Source: Fomitopsis serialis (lineage: Eukaryota; Basidiomycota; Agaricomycetes; Polyporales; Fomitopsidaceae). From it: a stretch of DNA of 64,000 bases. A program made the translations under genes and the position numbers. The stretch covers positions 61,790 through 125,789 of the forward strand of contig NW_025955080.1 of assembly GCF_022376445.1 (NCBI RefSeq), read 5' to 3'. The notes beneath the pieces were generated by a model. That model saw only the letters and a program-made list of their open reading frames with translations. It was not told the DNA's origin and did no database searches. This document shows, piece after piece, positions 9,257-19,600 of the stretch. Each line of letters opens with the position of its first letter. Position 1 is the first letter of the stretch.

Positions 9257-10207
9257 CTATTGCTTCGATGATGACGCGAGGCGGAGCTGTGCCGTCAGTC
9301 GCGCACTCCGTGTATCCCGCCGATGCTCCAGAACTTCCGCTTCCTGGGCCACCGTGTAGGCCGGTACTGCCACCCCATCGACCCAGATCTGGTGGGTGCG
9401 GAAGTCGAGGACCACGTTGTGCTTGATGCAGAACGTGGTTCCCAGAACGACGTCGTACCTGTCGATGTCAACTACGTCCATGTAGTTGACACCGTTCACG
9501 GGGCCGACCTGGATACGGGGGCGTGCTCCATAGTTGATGGTGGTGCGACTACCCTTCGTACCTAGCTGTAGATTGAGGGGCTCCCTCAGATCTACCCTGT
9601 TGGCCTTGGCCAGGAACGCCAGTTCCGGGGACATGGCATCGGTCGTACACCCTGTGTCGAACAGCGTGTACGCCTTCACGCCATTGACGTCGATCTCCGC
9701 GCAGAGCGTCCGAGTCGCTTCGGGACTGCGTTCTGGCTGGTCCGCCGGCTCGGAGGTCCTTCGGATCTTCGAGTCGTACAGCCAGGCCGCCTTCATGGTA
9801 CGGGCTGGCGGTAGCGTTTGTATCGCGCTCATTCGGGTAATGTCCGTCATGGCGGCATTATACGATGGGTGTGCCAGGTTTTCCTGGCTCACCCGAGTCG
9901 ACGATCGGCGTTCCACGCGCATTGCTCGGAATGTCATGAGCCCGAGCTGCGCTACAGCTCCATCCTCATCGTCATACTCGTCCACAGGAGACTCGTCTCC
10001 TGGGTCGTCGTATGCGTATTGCGACCCGCCATACTCAGATTGAGGATGGTCGGTCACATTCCCGTTGTCGTAGTCGGGCACGTCCACCGTCTGGTCGACG
10101 TGCTCGTTAGACTCGGGCTGGACATGGACGAATCCATCGTCCTGGTCCTCCCCACTGTCCTCCGCAATCCGTGCCGCATACATGCGACCCGTCTTGCTGG
10201 GTGGCAT
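9257..10207 (-). CDS. Chromovirus aspartic protease ORF
   Basis: 316 codons from ATG at 10207. The N-terminal 160 residues are acidic and Tyr/Asp-rich. A retropepsin follows, with the active-site DTG at 184-186 (LFDTGCTTD), a flap-like Gly region and the family's typical VLGTTF and VLDFR segments at about 240-265. It would cut the Gag-Pol polyprotein. It lies in the frame +1 relative to gag and -1 relative to pol. About 50 bases separate its TAG stop (9257) from the open part of the pol frame, so read-through plus a shift, or a small mutation, is needed to join them. Confidence 0.88.
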   Translation of the reverse strand: MPPSKTGRMYAARIAEDSGEDQDDGFVHVQPESNEHVDQTVDVPDYDNGNVTDHPQSEYGGSQYAYDDPGDESPVDEYDDEDGAVAQLGLMTFRAMRVERRSSTRVSQENLAHPSYNAAMTDITRMSAIQTLPPARTMKAAWLYDSKIRRTSEPADQPERSPEATRTLCAEIDVNGVKAYTLFDTGCTTDAMSPELAFLAKANRVDLREPLNLQLGTKGSRTTINYGARPRIQVGPVNGVNYMDVVDIDRYDVVLGTTFCIKHNVVLDFRTHQIWVDGVAVPAYTVAQEAEVLEHRRDTRSARLTAQLRLASSSKQ

Positions 10208-10259
10208 TCTGCCACCGTTCTTACACTTCTCCTTTTCTCGAGAAGTGTGTCACATTACT
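10208..10259 (-). other. Remnant of gag-protease junction
   Basis: This short stretch between the protease start and the foldback terminus should hold the end of gag after the zinc knuckle. One frame reads on from a Cys codon at 10254, another stops at 10223. The joint cannot be settled without an uninterrupted copy. Confidence 0.35.
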
Positions 10260-10329
10260 GAGTGGAACTTGACCGTTTCAAACGGTCCACCCAGAGTGCA
10301 TTTGGCCCGTTTCTAACGGTGTACCCGGG

Positions 10330-10893
10330 CTCGGCCGGAGCACTCCGGGTCTACCGTTTGGAGCGGCCGCCGCCAGCAACGAACCGGCCGGAGGGAGGGT
10401 GGTGGTTTGGAATAGTCCGGCCGGAGCTCTGGTGAACGTACCGGCCGGAGGCCTTGAGAAATATGGGTTTCCTACGGTCCGGCCGGACTGTTATCCAACG
10501 TCCCGGCCGGAGCTCTGGTCAACGGTCCGGCCGGAGGCCTCAAAAGATTTAGGCTTCCTACGGTCCGGCTGGACACATACCCAACGTTTCGGCCGGACCT
10601 TTGATCAGTGTCCCAGCCGGAGGCCTCGAAAATTTGGGCTCTCAACGGTCCAGCCGGAGCACTCAGCAATGGTCTGGCCGGAGCACTCAGCAATGGTCCG
10701 GCCGGCGCACTCAGCAATGATCCGGCTGGAGGCCTCCAAAGATTTGGATTCTCAATGTTCCGGCCGGGACCGGGGGTTGGTTTCTAACCTTCCGGCCAGA
10801 CCCCAGATGAAACAGTCCGGCCGGGCAAAATTCCACCTTCCAAACATCCGGCCGGAAGCCTTGCGGAATCTGGGCTGTAAACAATCCGGCCGG
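10330..10893 (+). repeat. CCGGCCGG array, left arm
   Basis: About a dozen GGTCCGGCCGGA-type words spaced by 25-60 bases, with recurring spacer text such as GGCCTTGAGAAATATGGG. The array is the inverted counterpart of 24725-25300. The last CCGG (10890-10893) is the target duplication of the nested LTR element. Confidence 0.85.
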
Positions 10894-11846
10894 TGTGTAG
10901 CTCGGGAGTGTCGTGCTCCCGGGCGCGATATTCGAGGGGCGGGCTAGTCTGTTGCTTCCGGAGTGGGGGAATGTGGGTCGAAAGGGGTGCATGATGGTCA
11001 AGGGGAGCTGTGCCAATGACGTGGCCTCGTACGACACCTCAGGGTCGCAGACCTCGTTCTTGGTTCTCCAAGCCTCGCTGTTGACCCCGTTCCTGACTTG
11101 CTCCGTGGTCTCTGTCCTACCTCGCTCTCGTCCTCGTTCCAAATGTGCCTCACTCTCGCTCTGCAGTCGCTACACTTGCTAAACCCGTTCCGCAGTGATC
11201 TTGTTCTCGTTCCGTAGTCGCCCTCCTCGTTCCGCGGGTTCCTGTGCTCGTTCCGCGAGCTCCTAAGCTAGTACTGCCGATCCTTGTACTCGTTCCGCGA
11301 GTTCCTATGCTCGTTCAACGAGCTCCTATGCTCGTTCCGCTAGCTCCTATGCTCGTTCCGCGACCACCTATGCTCGTTCCGCAAGCCCTTATGCTCGTTC
11401 CGCAAGCCCCCTATGCTCGTTCCGCGAGCTCCTATGCTCGTTCCGCGAGTCCTTGTACTTGATTACGTCGCACCGTGTCCGTCCGAAAGATTCTCGACAG
11501 CCCGAGTGGTCAACACTGACTGACCCAGGGAGCCTCTCCCAGCTCCAGCGAGTGTATGGGGAAATGTGCGAGCTATGCTTGCAGGTCTCTAGATTCGAGG
11601 TGGGGAGAGCTAAGGTATGTACAAGTCTTCGTGGCACTGTATGCCGCCGAAGCTGACTAATAGTAGGTACTTGCTATATATGGTAAGTAATGCGAAATCG
11701 CACAAAGTCCATCAAGTACAATAGAAATGGGTATCGGAAGGAATAGCGAAGGTTGTCAATATGCTCGGAGGGAATGGCAATGACCAGGTAGCTCAAAATA
11801 AGGGATATACGTACTGTCCGGGCCTATGTGGGGGGCACTCCCCACA
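10894..11846 (-). repeat. LTR of the LARD-like element (3' copy)
   Basis: 953 bp, starting TGTGTAGCTCGGG and ending CACTCCCCACA on the plus strand. It differs from the other copy by a few substitutions and one-base length changes in G runs. It contains a 21-bp tandem array at about 11237-11455. Confidence 0.88.
11237..11455. repeat. 21-bp tandem repeat in the LTR
   Basis: About ten copies of a unit close to GCTCGTTCCGCGAGCTCCTAT, each with an inner palindrome (CGCGAGCTC-like). The same array is at about 21796-22015. It could be a transcription-factor binding array in U3 or simple slippage. Confidence 0.8.
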
Positions 11847-11881
11847 TCTCCCCCTTACTCGAATTGTGACCGTCCCCGGTC
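11847..11881 (-). promoter_or_regulatory. 3' polypurine tract and hairpin of the LARD-like element
   Basis: On the minus strand GACCG-GGGA-CGGTC (11881-11868) is followed by CGAGTAAGGGGGAGA and then the LTR. The arrangement equals that at 3170-3204 of the plus-strand element, which suggests both are served by the same machinery. Confidence 0.75.
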
Positions 11882-11905
11882 ACCTACTCCCTGCGACAAC
11901 ACTCC

Positions 11906-14212
11906 CTAACCGAGAGCGATCCACTGCGACATAAATGACGCGAGTCCGTCCACTCGATCATCTTCTACGCCACGTCCTCGAGTCGCGCTGAAACCGCGTG
12001 TGCAATCTTCACCTCTGTCGAGCCAGCCGCAGTCCCGATTCGCCTCGGCAGTCGCCCCCTCTGCTTCCGCACATGGCAGGTATTCGACAATCCAACGTCC
12101 GTTCTTGTCTAGGTGACCGCGGCTGATCAGCTCATCGTCGCCCGCCTCCTCCGGGATGTCGCATTCGGCCAACTCCATTAGTAGACACCCTCCACGTCGA
12201 GGCTCGTTTGCGCCGTTGATCACGCTATGCTGCCAACCACCTGATTTGGCACCTTCTCTCCGCAGCTCACCCATACTCGGAGTGCCGCTCCGATATTGCT
12301 CTCGTTCCGGTGAACATTGCATAGTGTGATCTCGGGTCGCACCTAACCAGCGCATGAACCCGCCGCGTACCCGCTGGTCTGCCTCCGCGACTGCCTTCCT
12401 CGCCTTATGCCGTGGAAGAAATTCGATGCGCCACTGCCCGCGCTCGTCGAGGTAGCAGCACCTGATAAGCTCGTCATCGCCTGTGTCTTCTGCAATGTTG
12501 AGCTCTGCCGACTCCAGCAGTAAGCACTCGCCAAATCCAGATTCTTCCGCGTCGATTGCGAGGTTGAGCTGACAACTAGGTCCAGCTTCTCTCCGCGGCT
12601 CCCCCGTACTCGGATCCACGCTCTGTGGTTGCCCTCGTCCCGCTGGGCTTTGCATAGCATGACCTCGAGTTGCACCGAACCCGGGCCTGCGCATGAACCC
12701 ATTGCGCAGCCGCTGGTCTGCCTCCGCAACCGCCTTCTTCGCCTCATCGCACGGAAGGGACTCAATGACCCACTGCCCATGCTCGTCGAGGTGGCAACAG
12801 CTGACTCGTTCCTCATGTTCCTCTTCCAGCGTCCTGAGCTCAGAGATCCCAACGAAAAGACACTCGTCGAGTACTTTACTCGACTCTCCGCTCCGCGCCT
12901 GCTCCCGGTCCACTGCGGTACGCCTGCTCGGGTTTCTTGGGACGCCGGTCCGTTCAGTGTCGCCCTCCCTCGAATACTCGCCTACGTCCTGCGCGCGATC
13001 TTCAACTACACAAAACGAATCTCCCTCCGCATCTGTTCTCTCCGCCTCGGCGCGCGGCAGGTCCTCGACAATCCGGCCCATGTAGCAACAGCCGAGTAAC
13101 TCGCCATCGCGTGCTTCCTCCGGTACTTTGAGCTCACTAGCCTTCCCGCGCAAGCGCTCCGATGCGTCCGTTAGATCGTCAAGACACCATGCCCTAGTAG
13201 TATTCATGGATTCGTCTCCCGTGCACCCTCGGAGTGCGCTGCACGCCTGACTACCTGTGCTGCAATGTCCACCAGCAGCTCGCGGCGGTCGTTCATTATC
13301 CCTGCGAGGATCTCTCTCACTCGGCTCCGAGCTCCACGATCGCTCTCGATCTGCTGAGCTCTGCGGCCCAATGCTTCCTGGGTCGGCGGTCCACCCAGTC
13401 TCACTCCGTGTTGAGTGCTCGTCCCTCCGGTTGTTAGAGATCACCACGTCGCGCCTTAGTCGACCGCGCTCGATCGCAACGTACTGAGCTAGCCATTCAT
13501 CCCGTTTGGCTTCCTCGTTGATCACATGTGAGTCATCTTCCATCGTCCATCCGTCCGTCTGATTGACCGTGCGCAAAGCCATTTCAGCCTGAGGCTGTGG
13601 AACGTGCCCCCACAGTCGACGCCCATCCTCCGCAATGTGCCAGCACGCGATCAGGACGTCCTCGGGTGTCTCCTCAGGTATGTCCGCGTCAAGTTCGCCA
13701 AAGTCCCCCAGGAGCCAGACCTCCTCAGGTACGTCTTGACTCGCAGACTCGGGCTCGTAGCTGTTCATCCTGACTCCTGGATCATCAGCGCCACATTCGG
13801 CTTGCGGTCCCGGCCATGGTTCCTCCGGCGAGTCACTGGTCTTGCTGACTTCCGTGCAGTCCGTGCCTTCACGTGTGTGGCTCGGTTGGTCGGTCGTCGC
13901 GTCCCTCTTTTCCTTGTCCGTAGGTATTGCTCGTTCGCCGCATCCTTGCAACGCGTCCCACTGATCAGGTCCCTCGTCGCGATCCCTGTTCCGCTGTGTC
14001 TTAGGCTGCTGGACGTCCTCAGGCTTGTCACGGTCCCCCTTACTCGGCTCGAAGCTCCAGGCACGGTCCGTCTTGCTGCGCCCAGATGCTGCAGCTCGCC
14101 CTCTCATATGTTGTTGCCCTGGTGAGTCGGATGGATCCTCGTCCGTTTGCAAGGGTTGGCTGATCACCGTGAACCCCACCTGCAGTACCTCGCCGGATTC
14201 GCCGTCCTGCAC
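11906..14212 (-). CDS. LARD polyprotein segment 4, five copies of an acidic module
   Basis: 768 codons, very rich in Glu, Arg, Gly and Asp, with no family I recognise. It holds five imperfect copies of a module of about 50 residues, near residues 165, 345, 455, 565 and 690. Their pattern is E-L-x-x-P-E-E-x-x-x-D-E-L-I-x-C-C, then G-x-W-x-I-E-x-L-P and an AEA-rich helix. Between modules a linker like PSxGExRRE recurs. The N-terminal 20 residues continue the repeat of the upstream ORF (QVGFTVISQP), so the two ORFs were one. Repeats conserved at protein level argue that this frame is real coding and not chance. Role unknown; a structural, Gag-like product is one possibility. Confidence 0.6.
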   Translation of the reverse strand: MQDGESGEVLQVGFTVISQPLQTDEDPSDSPGQQHMRGRAAASGRSKTDRAWSFEPSKGDRDKPEDVQQPKTQRNRDRDEGPDQWDALQGCGERAIPTDKEKRDATTDQPSHTREGTDCTEVSKTSDSPEEPWPGPQAECGADDPGVRMNSYEPESASQDVPEEVWLLGDFGELDADIPEETPEDVLIACWHIAEDGRRLWGHVPQPQAEMALRTVNQTDGWTMEDDSHVINEEAKRDEWLAQYVAIERGRLRRDVVISNNRRDEHSTRSETGWTADPGSIGPQSSADRERSWSSEPSERDPRRDNERPPRAAGGHCSTGSQACSALRGCTGDESMNTTRAWCLDDLTDASERLRGKASELKVPEEARDGELLGCCYMGRIVEDLPRAEAERTDAEGDSFCVVEDRAQDVGEYSREGDTERTGVPRNPSRRTAVDREQARSGESSKVLDECLFVGISELRTLEEEHEERVSCCHLDEHGQWVIESLPCDEAKKAVAEADQRLRNGFMRRPGFGATRGHAMQSPAGRGQPQSVDPSTGEPRREAGPSCQLNLAIDAEESGFGECLLLESAELNIAEDTGDDELIRCCYLDERGQWRIEFLPRHKARKAVAEADQRVRGGFMRWLGATRDHTMQCSPEREQYRSGTPSMGELRREGAKSGGWQHSVINGANEPRRGGCLLMELAECDIPEEAGDDELISRGHLDKNGRWIVEYLPCAEAEGATAEANRDCGWLDRGEDCTRGFSATRGRGVEDDRVDGLASFMSQWIALG

Positions 14213-16647
14213 GTACCCACTCGTCCATCGTGTTCAGAGCGCGTGTTCTCCAGTTGCGTGGGCGACAATCCTGCTGCTGCGACTGTCTGTGTCATCGCTC
14301 TCCAGGTCCCCCTACGACCAGCATGTTCATCGGCTCGCTCCCCCATACTCGGCTCGACACTCGCACGCCGGTTCGCCTTGTTCCCTGTGCGCCCGCGCCT
14401 ACCCGTACCGTATCCTTGCCCCGGTATGTCTGCTGAGTCCGCGAAGCAACCATTCTGCTGGCTGATCTCGGTGATCTCGACTTGCCAAGCGGCTTCGCCA
14501 CCACCTTCCTCAATGTACGTGCCCGTTTCCTCACGTCTAGTGCGCCCGTATCCCCTCCCCATCCCCGACGATGTTCCGGCTGAAGCTTCAAGCACTTGCC
14601 GCTTCGTACCATACCGGATCTTGCCCGCGCCTCTATCCTCCATCTCCCTCGTACTCGACTTCCAGCCCTGGCCCTGACTCGTCTCCCCACCCGCATGTAC
14701 GTATCCACCTCTCGCGCGTCGTTGCCACGGTACGTCATTCGTATCCGCCAGGAATTCGGTCGATGCACTGATCTCGAGCAGGTTCACCAGCAAGACCGCC
14801 TCGTGATCTCCATTCTGCGCGCGCACGCCCGCACTCTTACACTTGGTACGTCCATTCTCTCCTGGCGTGGATATCGATGTCCTTACTTGACCCTGTGATC
14901 TCGCCGCCTCCCGCAGGCTCGCGCCCTGGTCCGTCTCGCCATGCGCGCGCGCTAGTCCGTCTGCCGCAGGGCATTCCGGGGGTATGTCTGCTGAACCCAC
15001 GAGAGGCCCGGTTGGTTGGCTGACCTCGGCCCTGTTCACCTGCGACACCGGTTCGTGATCGTCGTCCAGCGCGTACTTGCCCGTTTCCTCTCGCTCGGCC
15101 TGTCCATCCCTGGTTTGTCCACACGACGACATTCCCGGTTCGGCTTCCAGCCGCAGGGCACGCCTCGTGTTGCTCTCGCCACTCCTCTCGTCAGTCACCT
15201 CCCCCTTACTCGGCTCCAAGCTCTCGCCCTGGTTCGTCTCGCCGCGTGCATGTACGTCTCTGTCTCCCATGCATCTTGGCCATGGTACGTCTACGAGAGC
15301 GCTGGTCGGCTTACTGACCTCGAGCATGCCAGTCTTCACCTGCAACGGTTTGACCTCGTGGTCGCCGTCCCGCATGCATTCGCGCGTCCCCTCGTGCTCG
15401 GTCTGCGTGTACTCGTCACGAGTCGCCTCCGTATCTTCGGGCCCTGTTCCTTCGGTCCGTCCTTGTTCTGGGCTTGCTACTCGGTTCCCGTCTTGACATA
15501 CGCGACCTTCCTGCTCGGATTCGGCTTGCTCGCCACCTGGTTCCCGACCTCCTACCTCCCTGTATCCACCCCTAGCCTCTGAAACCCCCTCATCAGGTGC
15601 CCCTTGCGGCCCGGATCCGCTCCGCTTGCGACTAGGCTCGTTCGCCGGACTTCCATCTCTCGCCGTCGTGTCCTCGCTTGTGTGCCTGTTCGACTGGGTC
15701 CCGACGCACGCGTCCATCGCATTCTGAGACCCATGCCTCTCCTGCTCACTGGCTTGCGTTTCGACTAGCGGCCCCTTCCCAGTCCTCACAGGCTCCTCAT
15801 TTCGCAAGAGTGTCTCGAATCGCCCTTGAGGTCCCGTGAAGTTTCCCGCCATGCTACACTTAGACCCGGTACGCCGCGTCCGCAAGCTTCCTTCCGCCTC
15901 AGCGCGGGTCTCTACTGCTATGCTCGTCTTGCGGCCAATCTTGTTCCGCATGCGCGCTGCTCGATCGGTCCGCTGTACCTCGGTTGCCCTGGATCGCTCT
16001 TCATCGTCTGCTGGGCTGTTGGCATTCGTCTTCGGTAGATTCTGACCCTCGCCAGCCTCCCTCCGCCCGCGCTCTAGTCTCGAGCCTTCATTCCGTTTGA
16101 TTCGCCGCTGAGTCGTCTCCCTTCGGTCCTCATTGCCCCGCGACTGTACGCGTCCCTGCGTGCCTCCACATCCTCCGATCGCTGGAATACTGCCCGTCGC
16201 TTCCGGCAGCGCACCTCGCCAGATGGTATCACATGCGAACCGGCTCGATAGGTCGGGAGCCCCTTTTGACCTCAAGAAACGACGGACGGCGCATACCCAC
16301 TCTGCGACTCGGGAGACTAGTGGTCCTGTACTAGTGAACTGCGCAGGCCTTGGTCCATGCACTTGAACGGTCGTCACCCTGGGTCCTCTCTTCCCTAGCT
16401 CTGCCTCCTCCGACTGGCTATCGTCGATGTCGCAGACCTCGGCACGCTCCCTGTCGGCAGCCATGTACCTCGCGTCCTGCAGCTCGTATATGCGCATCGA
16501 ACTGTTCACCGTAAGGATTCTGCTCGCGAGTCCGTTCTCATCCCTCGCTCTGGCCAATTGCCCGCGTCTACGCGGCTCGTCTGTGTGCTGCCAGCGGACG
16601 TCCCGGCAACCGACTGCTCCGAAAACCCTCTCACGGCCTCCATGCAC
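14164..16647 (-). CDS. LARD polyprotein segment 3
   Basis: 827 codons. The C-terminal half has four imperfect copies of a unit of about 110 residues: a core like QVxxxEISQPTGxLADSADIPWQ, a GETNQGxSLEPSxGE linker and a charged tail ending in a Gly/Glu-rich turn. A fifth copy starts the next ORF in the -1 frame. The N-terminal half has a segment with alternating hydrophobic residues (GPLVSRVAEWVCAVRRFL) that resembles one in segment 2. No catalytic motif. The stop at 14164 overlaps the next ORF by 49 bases. Confidence 0.55.
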   Translation of the reverse strand: MHGGRERVFGAVGCRDVRWQHTDEPRRRGQLARARDENGLASRILTVNSSMRIYELQDARYMAADRERAEVCDIDDSQSEEAELGKRGPRVTTVQVHGPRPAQFTSTGPLVSRVAEWVCAVRRFLRSKGAPDLSSRFACDTIWRGALPEATGSIPAIGGCGGTQGRVQSRGNEDRRETTQRRIKRNEGSRLERGRREAGEGQNLPKTNANSPADDEERSRATEVQRTDRAARMRNKIGRKTSIAVETRAEAEGSLRTRRTGSKCSMAGNFTGPQGRFETLLRNEEPVRTGKGPLVETQASEQERHGSQNAMDACVGTQSNRHTSEDTTARDGSPANEPSRKRSGSGPQGAPDEGVSEARGGYREVGGREPGGEQAESEQEGRVCQDGNRVASPEQGRTEGTGPEDTEATRDEYTQTEHEGTRECMRDGDHEVKPLQVKTGMLEVSKPTSALVDVPWPRCMGDRDVHARGETNQGESLEPSKGEVTDERSGESNTRRALRLEAEPGMSSCGQTRDGQAEREETGKYALDDDHEPVSQVNRAEVSQPTGPLVGSADIPPECPAADGLARAHGETDQGASLREAARSQGQVRTSISTPGENGRTKCKSAGVRAQNGDHEAVLLVNLLEISASTEFLADTNDVPWQRRARGGYVHAGGETSQGQGWKSSTREMEDRGAGKIRYGTKRQVLEASAGTSSGMGRGYGRTRREETGTYIEEGGGEAAWQVEITEISQQNGCFADSADIPGQGYGTGRRGRTGNKANRRASVEPSMGERADEHAGRRGTWRAMTQTVAAAGLSPTQLENTRSEHDGRVGTCRTANPARYCRWGSR

Positions 16648-19600
16648 GCTCCGACCTGTCCTTGTCTCCTCCGGCCCGCGTCGAAGTCGGTGTTCACTAT
16701 GCCCCCTCCGGGTCTGCCTGCAAACGACCTCCTAACACCGTCCTGCGCGACTGCCGCACTCTCCGTCGCGCCCGCGAAGGTTCCCTGGGCTCTCGCTCGA
16801 CCCTCCTTGCTGGTACTACCGTGCGCGCTCCCTCCGCAGTCGACATGTTCCTCCTCCGTGGAAGTGTCTCCGCGCCGTCGTGTTCCCTCCGTAGTCTGCT
16901 CCCGCAGCTCCACGTCGTCGCCTCGAGCTACGATCTCTCGTCTCTCAGTCTTCAGTGGGTCCTCGAACTCGCCTCGCTCCTTCCGACAGGGGACATCCTT
17001 GAATCCCGCCGTTGTCGCGCTCGCACTTGCTCGGCCCTCACTCCTGTCCCCCGCGCTTCGATCTCCTTCGTTCCTTCCATGCTGGGTGCTTCGCTCGCCT
17101 AGCCGTACGTCCGCCCAGTCCGCGTCCGCCCGCTCTCGATCCTGAGCCTCGCCCGCAGTTCCTTCCGCGACGTGGTTACAGGCAATCGCTTTGAGTCCCG
17201 CACCTCGTCGCGTAAATGCTCCCATTAACCTGTGTCCGGACGTCCGCGTTCCTTCCGCTCGCTCCTCCCGTACCTCCGGTTGGCCGACTGGACCTGCAGT
17301 CCATTGTCTCGATCCGTCCAGAGACTCGTCTCGCTCTCGCTGTTCCCTCCGGCGCACCTCCTTCCCTGAGCTCGCCCGTGCCGTACCCGCCATTGCTCGG
17401 CTGTCCGTGCTCTCGCTCCCGTGCTCGCGTCCCGTCTGACTAGACAGAACATGCTGGCTCGCCGTGACTTCCGAGCGGGCGTGGCTTAACTCTCCCGTGG
17501 GCGTGATGGTTCGACTCGTCCGTCTGTTGTAGGTAGCCTCGCCATAGATGCTCTTCACTTCGACCGACCGCGTGACTCGAGCTTGACTTCCTGTACCCGC
17601 GTCCTCGATACGTCCCATCATGTCCAGCTGTACCTCTGAGCGCCGGTTGCCCTCGCTCCTCCGCTGATCCTGGTCACTCACAGCAGGCCTTAGCTCTGCA
17701 TCATATTGACTTTCTCCCACTTCCGATCCTTGTAGTCGCCAGCTGCCCTTGCCCTCCTCCTTAGATCGCGTCGGAAGGGACGTTGTTCCCCCTGAAGCCT
17801 CGCGTACGTGAACCGTCTCCTTCCGCGCGAATACAATGGCCCCGTCTCGCGAGAACAACGGTCCCGCAAGCCAGCGACTGGTCGTGAGGGCGTTGTCGGG
17901 GTTTCCAGCTTCTGTCGAGGCTCGTCTGAACGTTGACGTTCCTTCCGCGTCCTGCTGCCTTGCCTCCGAGCTACCCTTCTGCCATGCAATGCTCCGTCTC
18001 ACCGTCTTCCTAAACCCGTCCTGTTCTCTCCGTAACGCGCCGTACTTGAAGCTCGTCCATTCCGTGTCCGTCGCTAGACTCTCGGTGCTATCCCCCACAT
18101 TTCCGCATGCTGTTCGTTCCGACGCAACGCACTGGTGTGAGTCCCGATCCCAGCTCGCCTGCCTCGTCGATTCCTGCGTTGGAACAGTTCCGTGAGTGAG
18201 CGTTCCCTTCGACGACGAGTTTGCGATCGCCGAGTCCGTCGGCGGACACATGAGTAGATGCATATCAATCCGCCGACCTGCTATGTCGCGTTCGTTCAGT
18301 CGCGAGTCTTCTGGTAACTCACTTGAGCCGAGAATCGCCCGTCTCTTTCCCCTCTCAGGTTGTCCTCGCTCATCTGCGCAAGGGTCCGCGAGCTCGTTCC
18401 CACTCTTCGCACCGCCGGTTCGCTGGCTACGAGCGTTCGCCTGTCGTCGATCTCGGTCTACTGGCTCTTGAACCTCATGCGCCGCTCCTTCCGAATCCAA
18501 TCTTGCAATAAGGTGATCGTCGACAGCTGCAGGGAATCTCGCGCCTGTCCAGAGAGGTCCATACGCAAAAAGATGACTAGTATTGAGGAAACACAAGGGT
18601 CGGGAAAATGAACGCGCCAACTTGGCGACTTGGGCGACCAGCGAGGCGCCAGTAGGCTGTGCACACCGTGGTTCGGGCGCTTGTGCGATCGTCTCTCGCC
18701 TGAGTCCTTTCTCCACCAACTCTGCCTGCGACTGCGTGTGGTCCTCGCTCCCGATCTCGTTGTACTTTCCCTCGTCCATCACGATGATGCCCCCTTGTTG
18801 GACCCTCGCCAGGTTCGCGCACTCCCTGCTGCAGTCGCGTCCACCATCGCTCCGCTGTGTTCTCAAACGAGGCGCGTCTTCAACTCCGAGCTCAAATGCG
18901 CTCGTCGCGTGCTCCTGCACATGCAAGTCAGTTCTCGCGGAGGGAGATCGATGTCCACGGTACGCGTAATAGGTGGAGGAGGACCCATAGGTGAGCCTAG
19001 TCTCTGTCCCTCGAATCACGACCCGTATGAACGCCTGCGCCTGTCGCTCCTGCTGCTTGCGCGTATCAAGCACTTCCGCCGTCGCGCCATCCCGCCCTTG
19101 GGTATCTTGCCGGATGTCTGACGCGTGCCTTCCCTCCGTCTGCATGCATAGTGCGCCTCGTGGAGTTGATATGAGGCCTTCGACTCGCGAGGAGGGTGGA
19201 CAGCTTGTCATGGGACTTCTGCCGGTACGTCTGTCCTTTAACGCTGTTGTCGCGACCCGCCTAGTCCCCCGTGACATCTGTTCAGCTTGCTGGTACAGCC
19301 GCAGCCATTCGTTTCCGGTTTTGAAGACTCGTCTTGCCGCCGCCAGGAACTCGCCGACCTCCTTCTGTTCCTTACTGCACGCGCTAATGGCTGCACTTGA
19401 AGCCTCACCACCCGCCATCCTCTTGTCGTCACGGCCTAGCTCGCCGTCGAAATCCCGGCCTTGCGCGATGCCCGTCGTCGCTAGGTTCTTGCATGCAAAC
19501 CCCGCCCGCCGTGAGTCTCTCGCCCGTGGTCCTGGCTCGTCTCGCTCGCTCGACACCCCGCCTGTGCCGCGTCCAGGAGCCCCCATTCTCTCGTCGTCCT

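Noticed and set aside
10255..10262. Clean target duplication of the foldback element (TAAT or AAT)
   Set aside because: Both flanks have TAAT close to the ends, but not at the same distance. The bases between differ, so the duplication cannot be claimed.
11237..11455. Regular 21-bp repeats resembling a CRISPR array
   Set aside because: The units are back to back without unique spacers, lie in an LTR and have an identical copy in the second LTR; the genome is eukaryotic.
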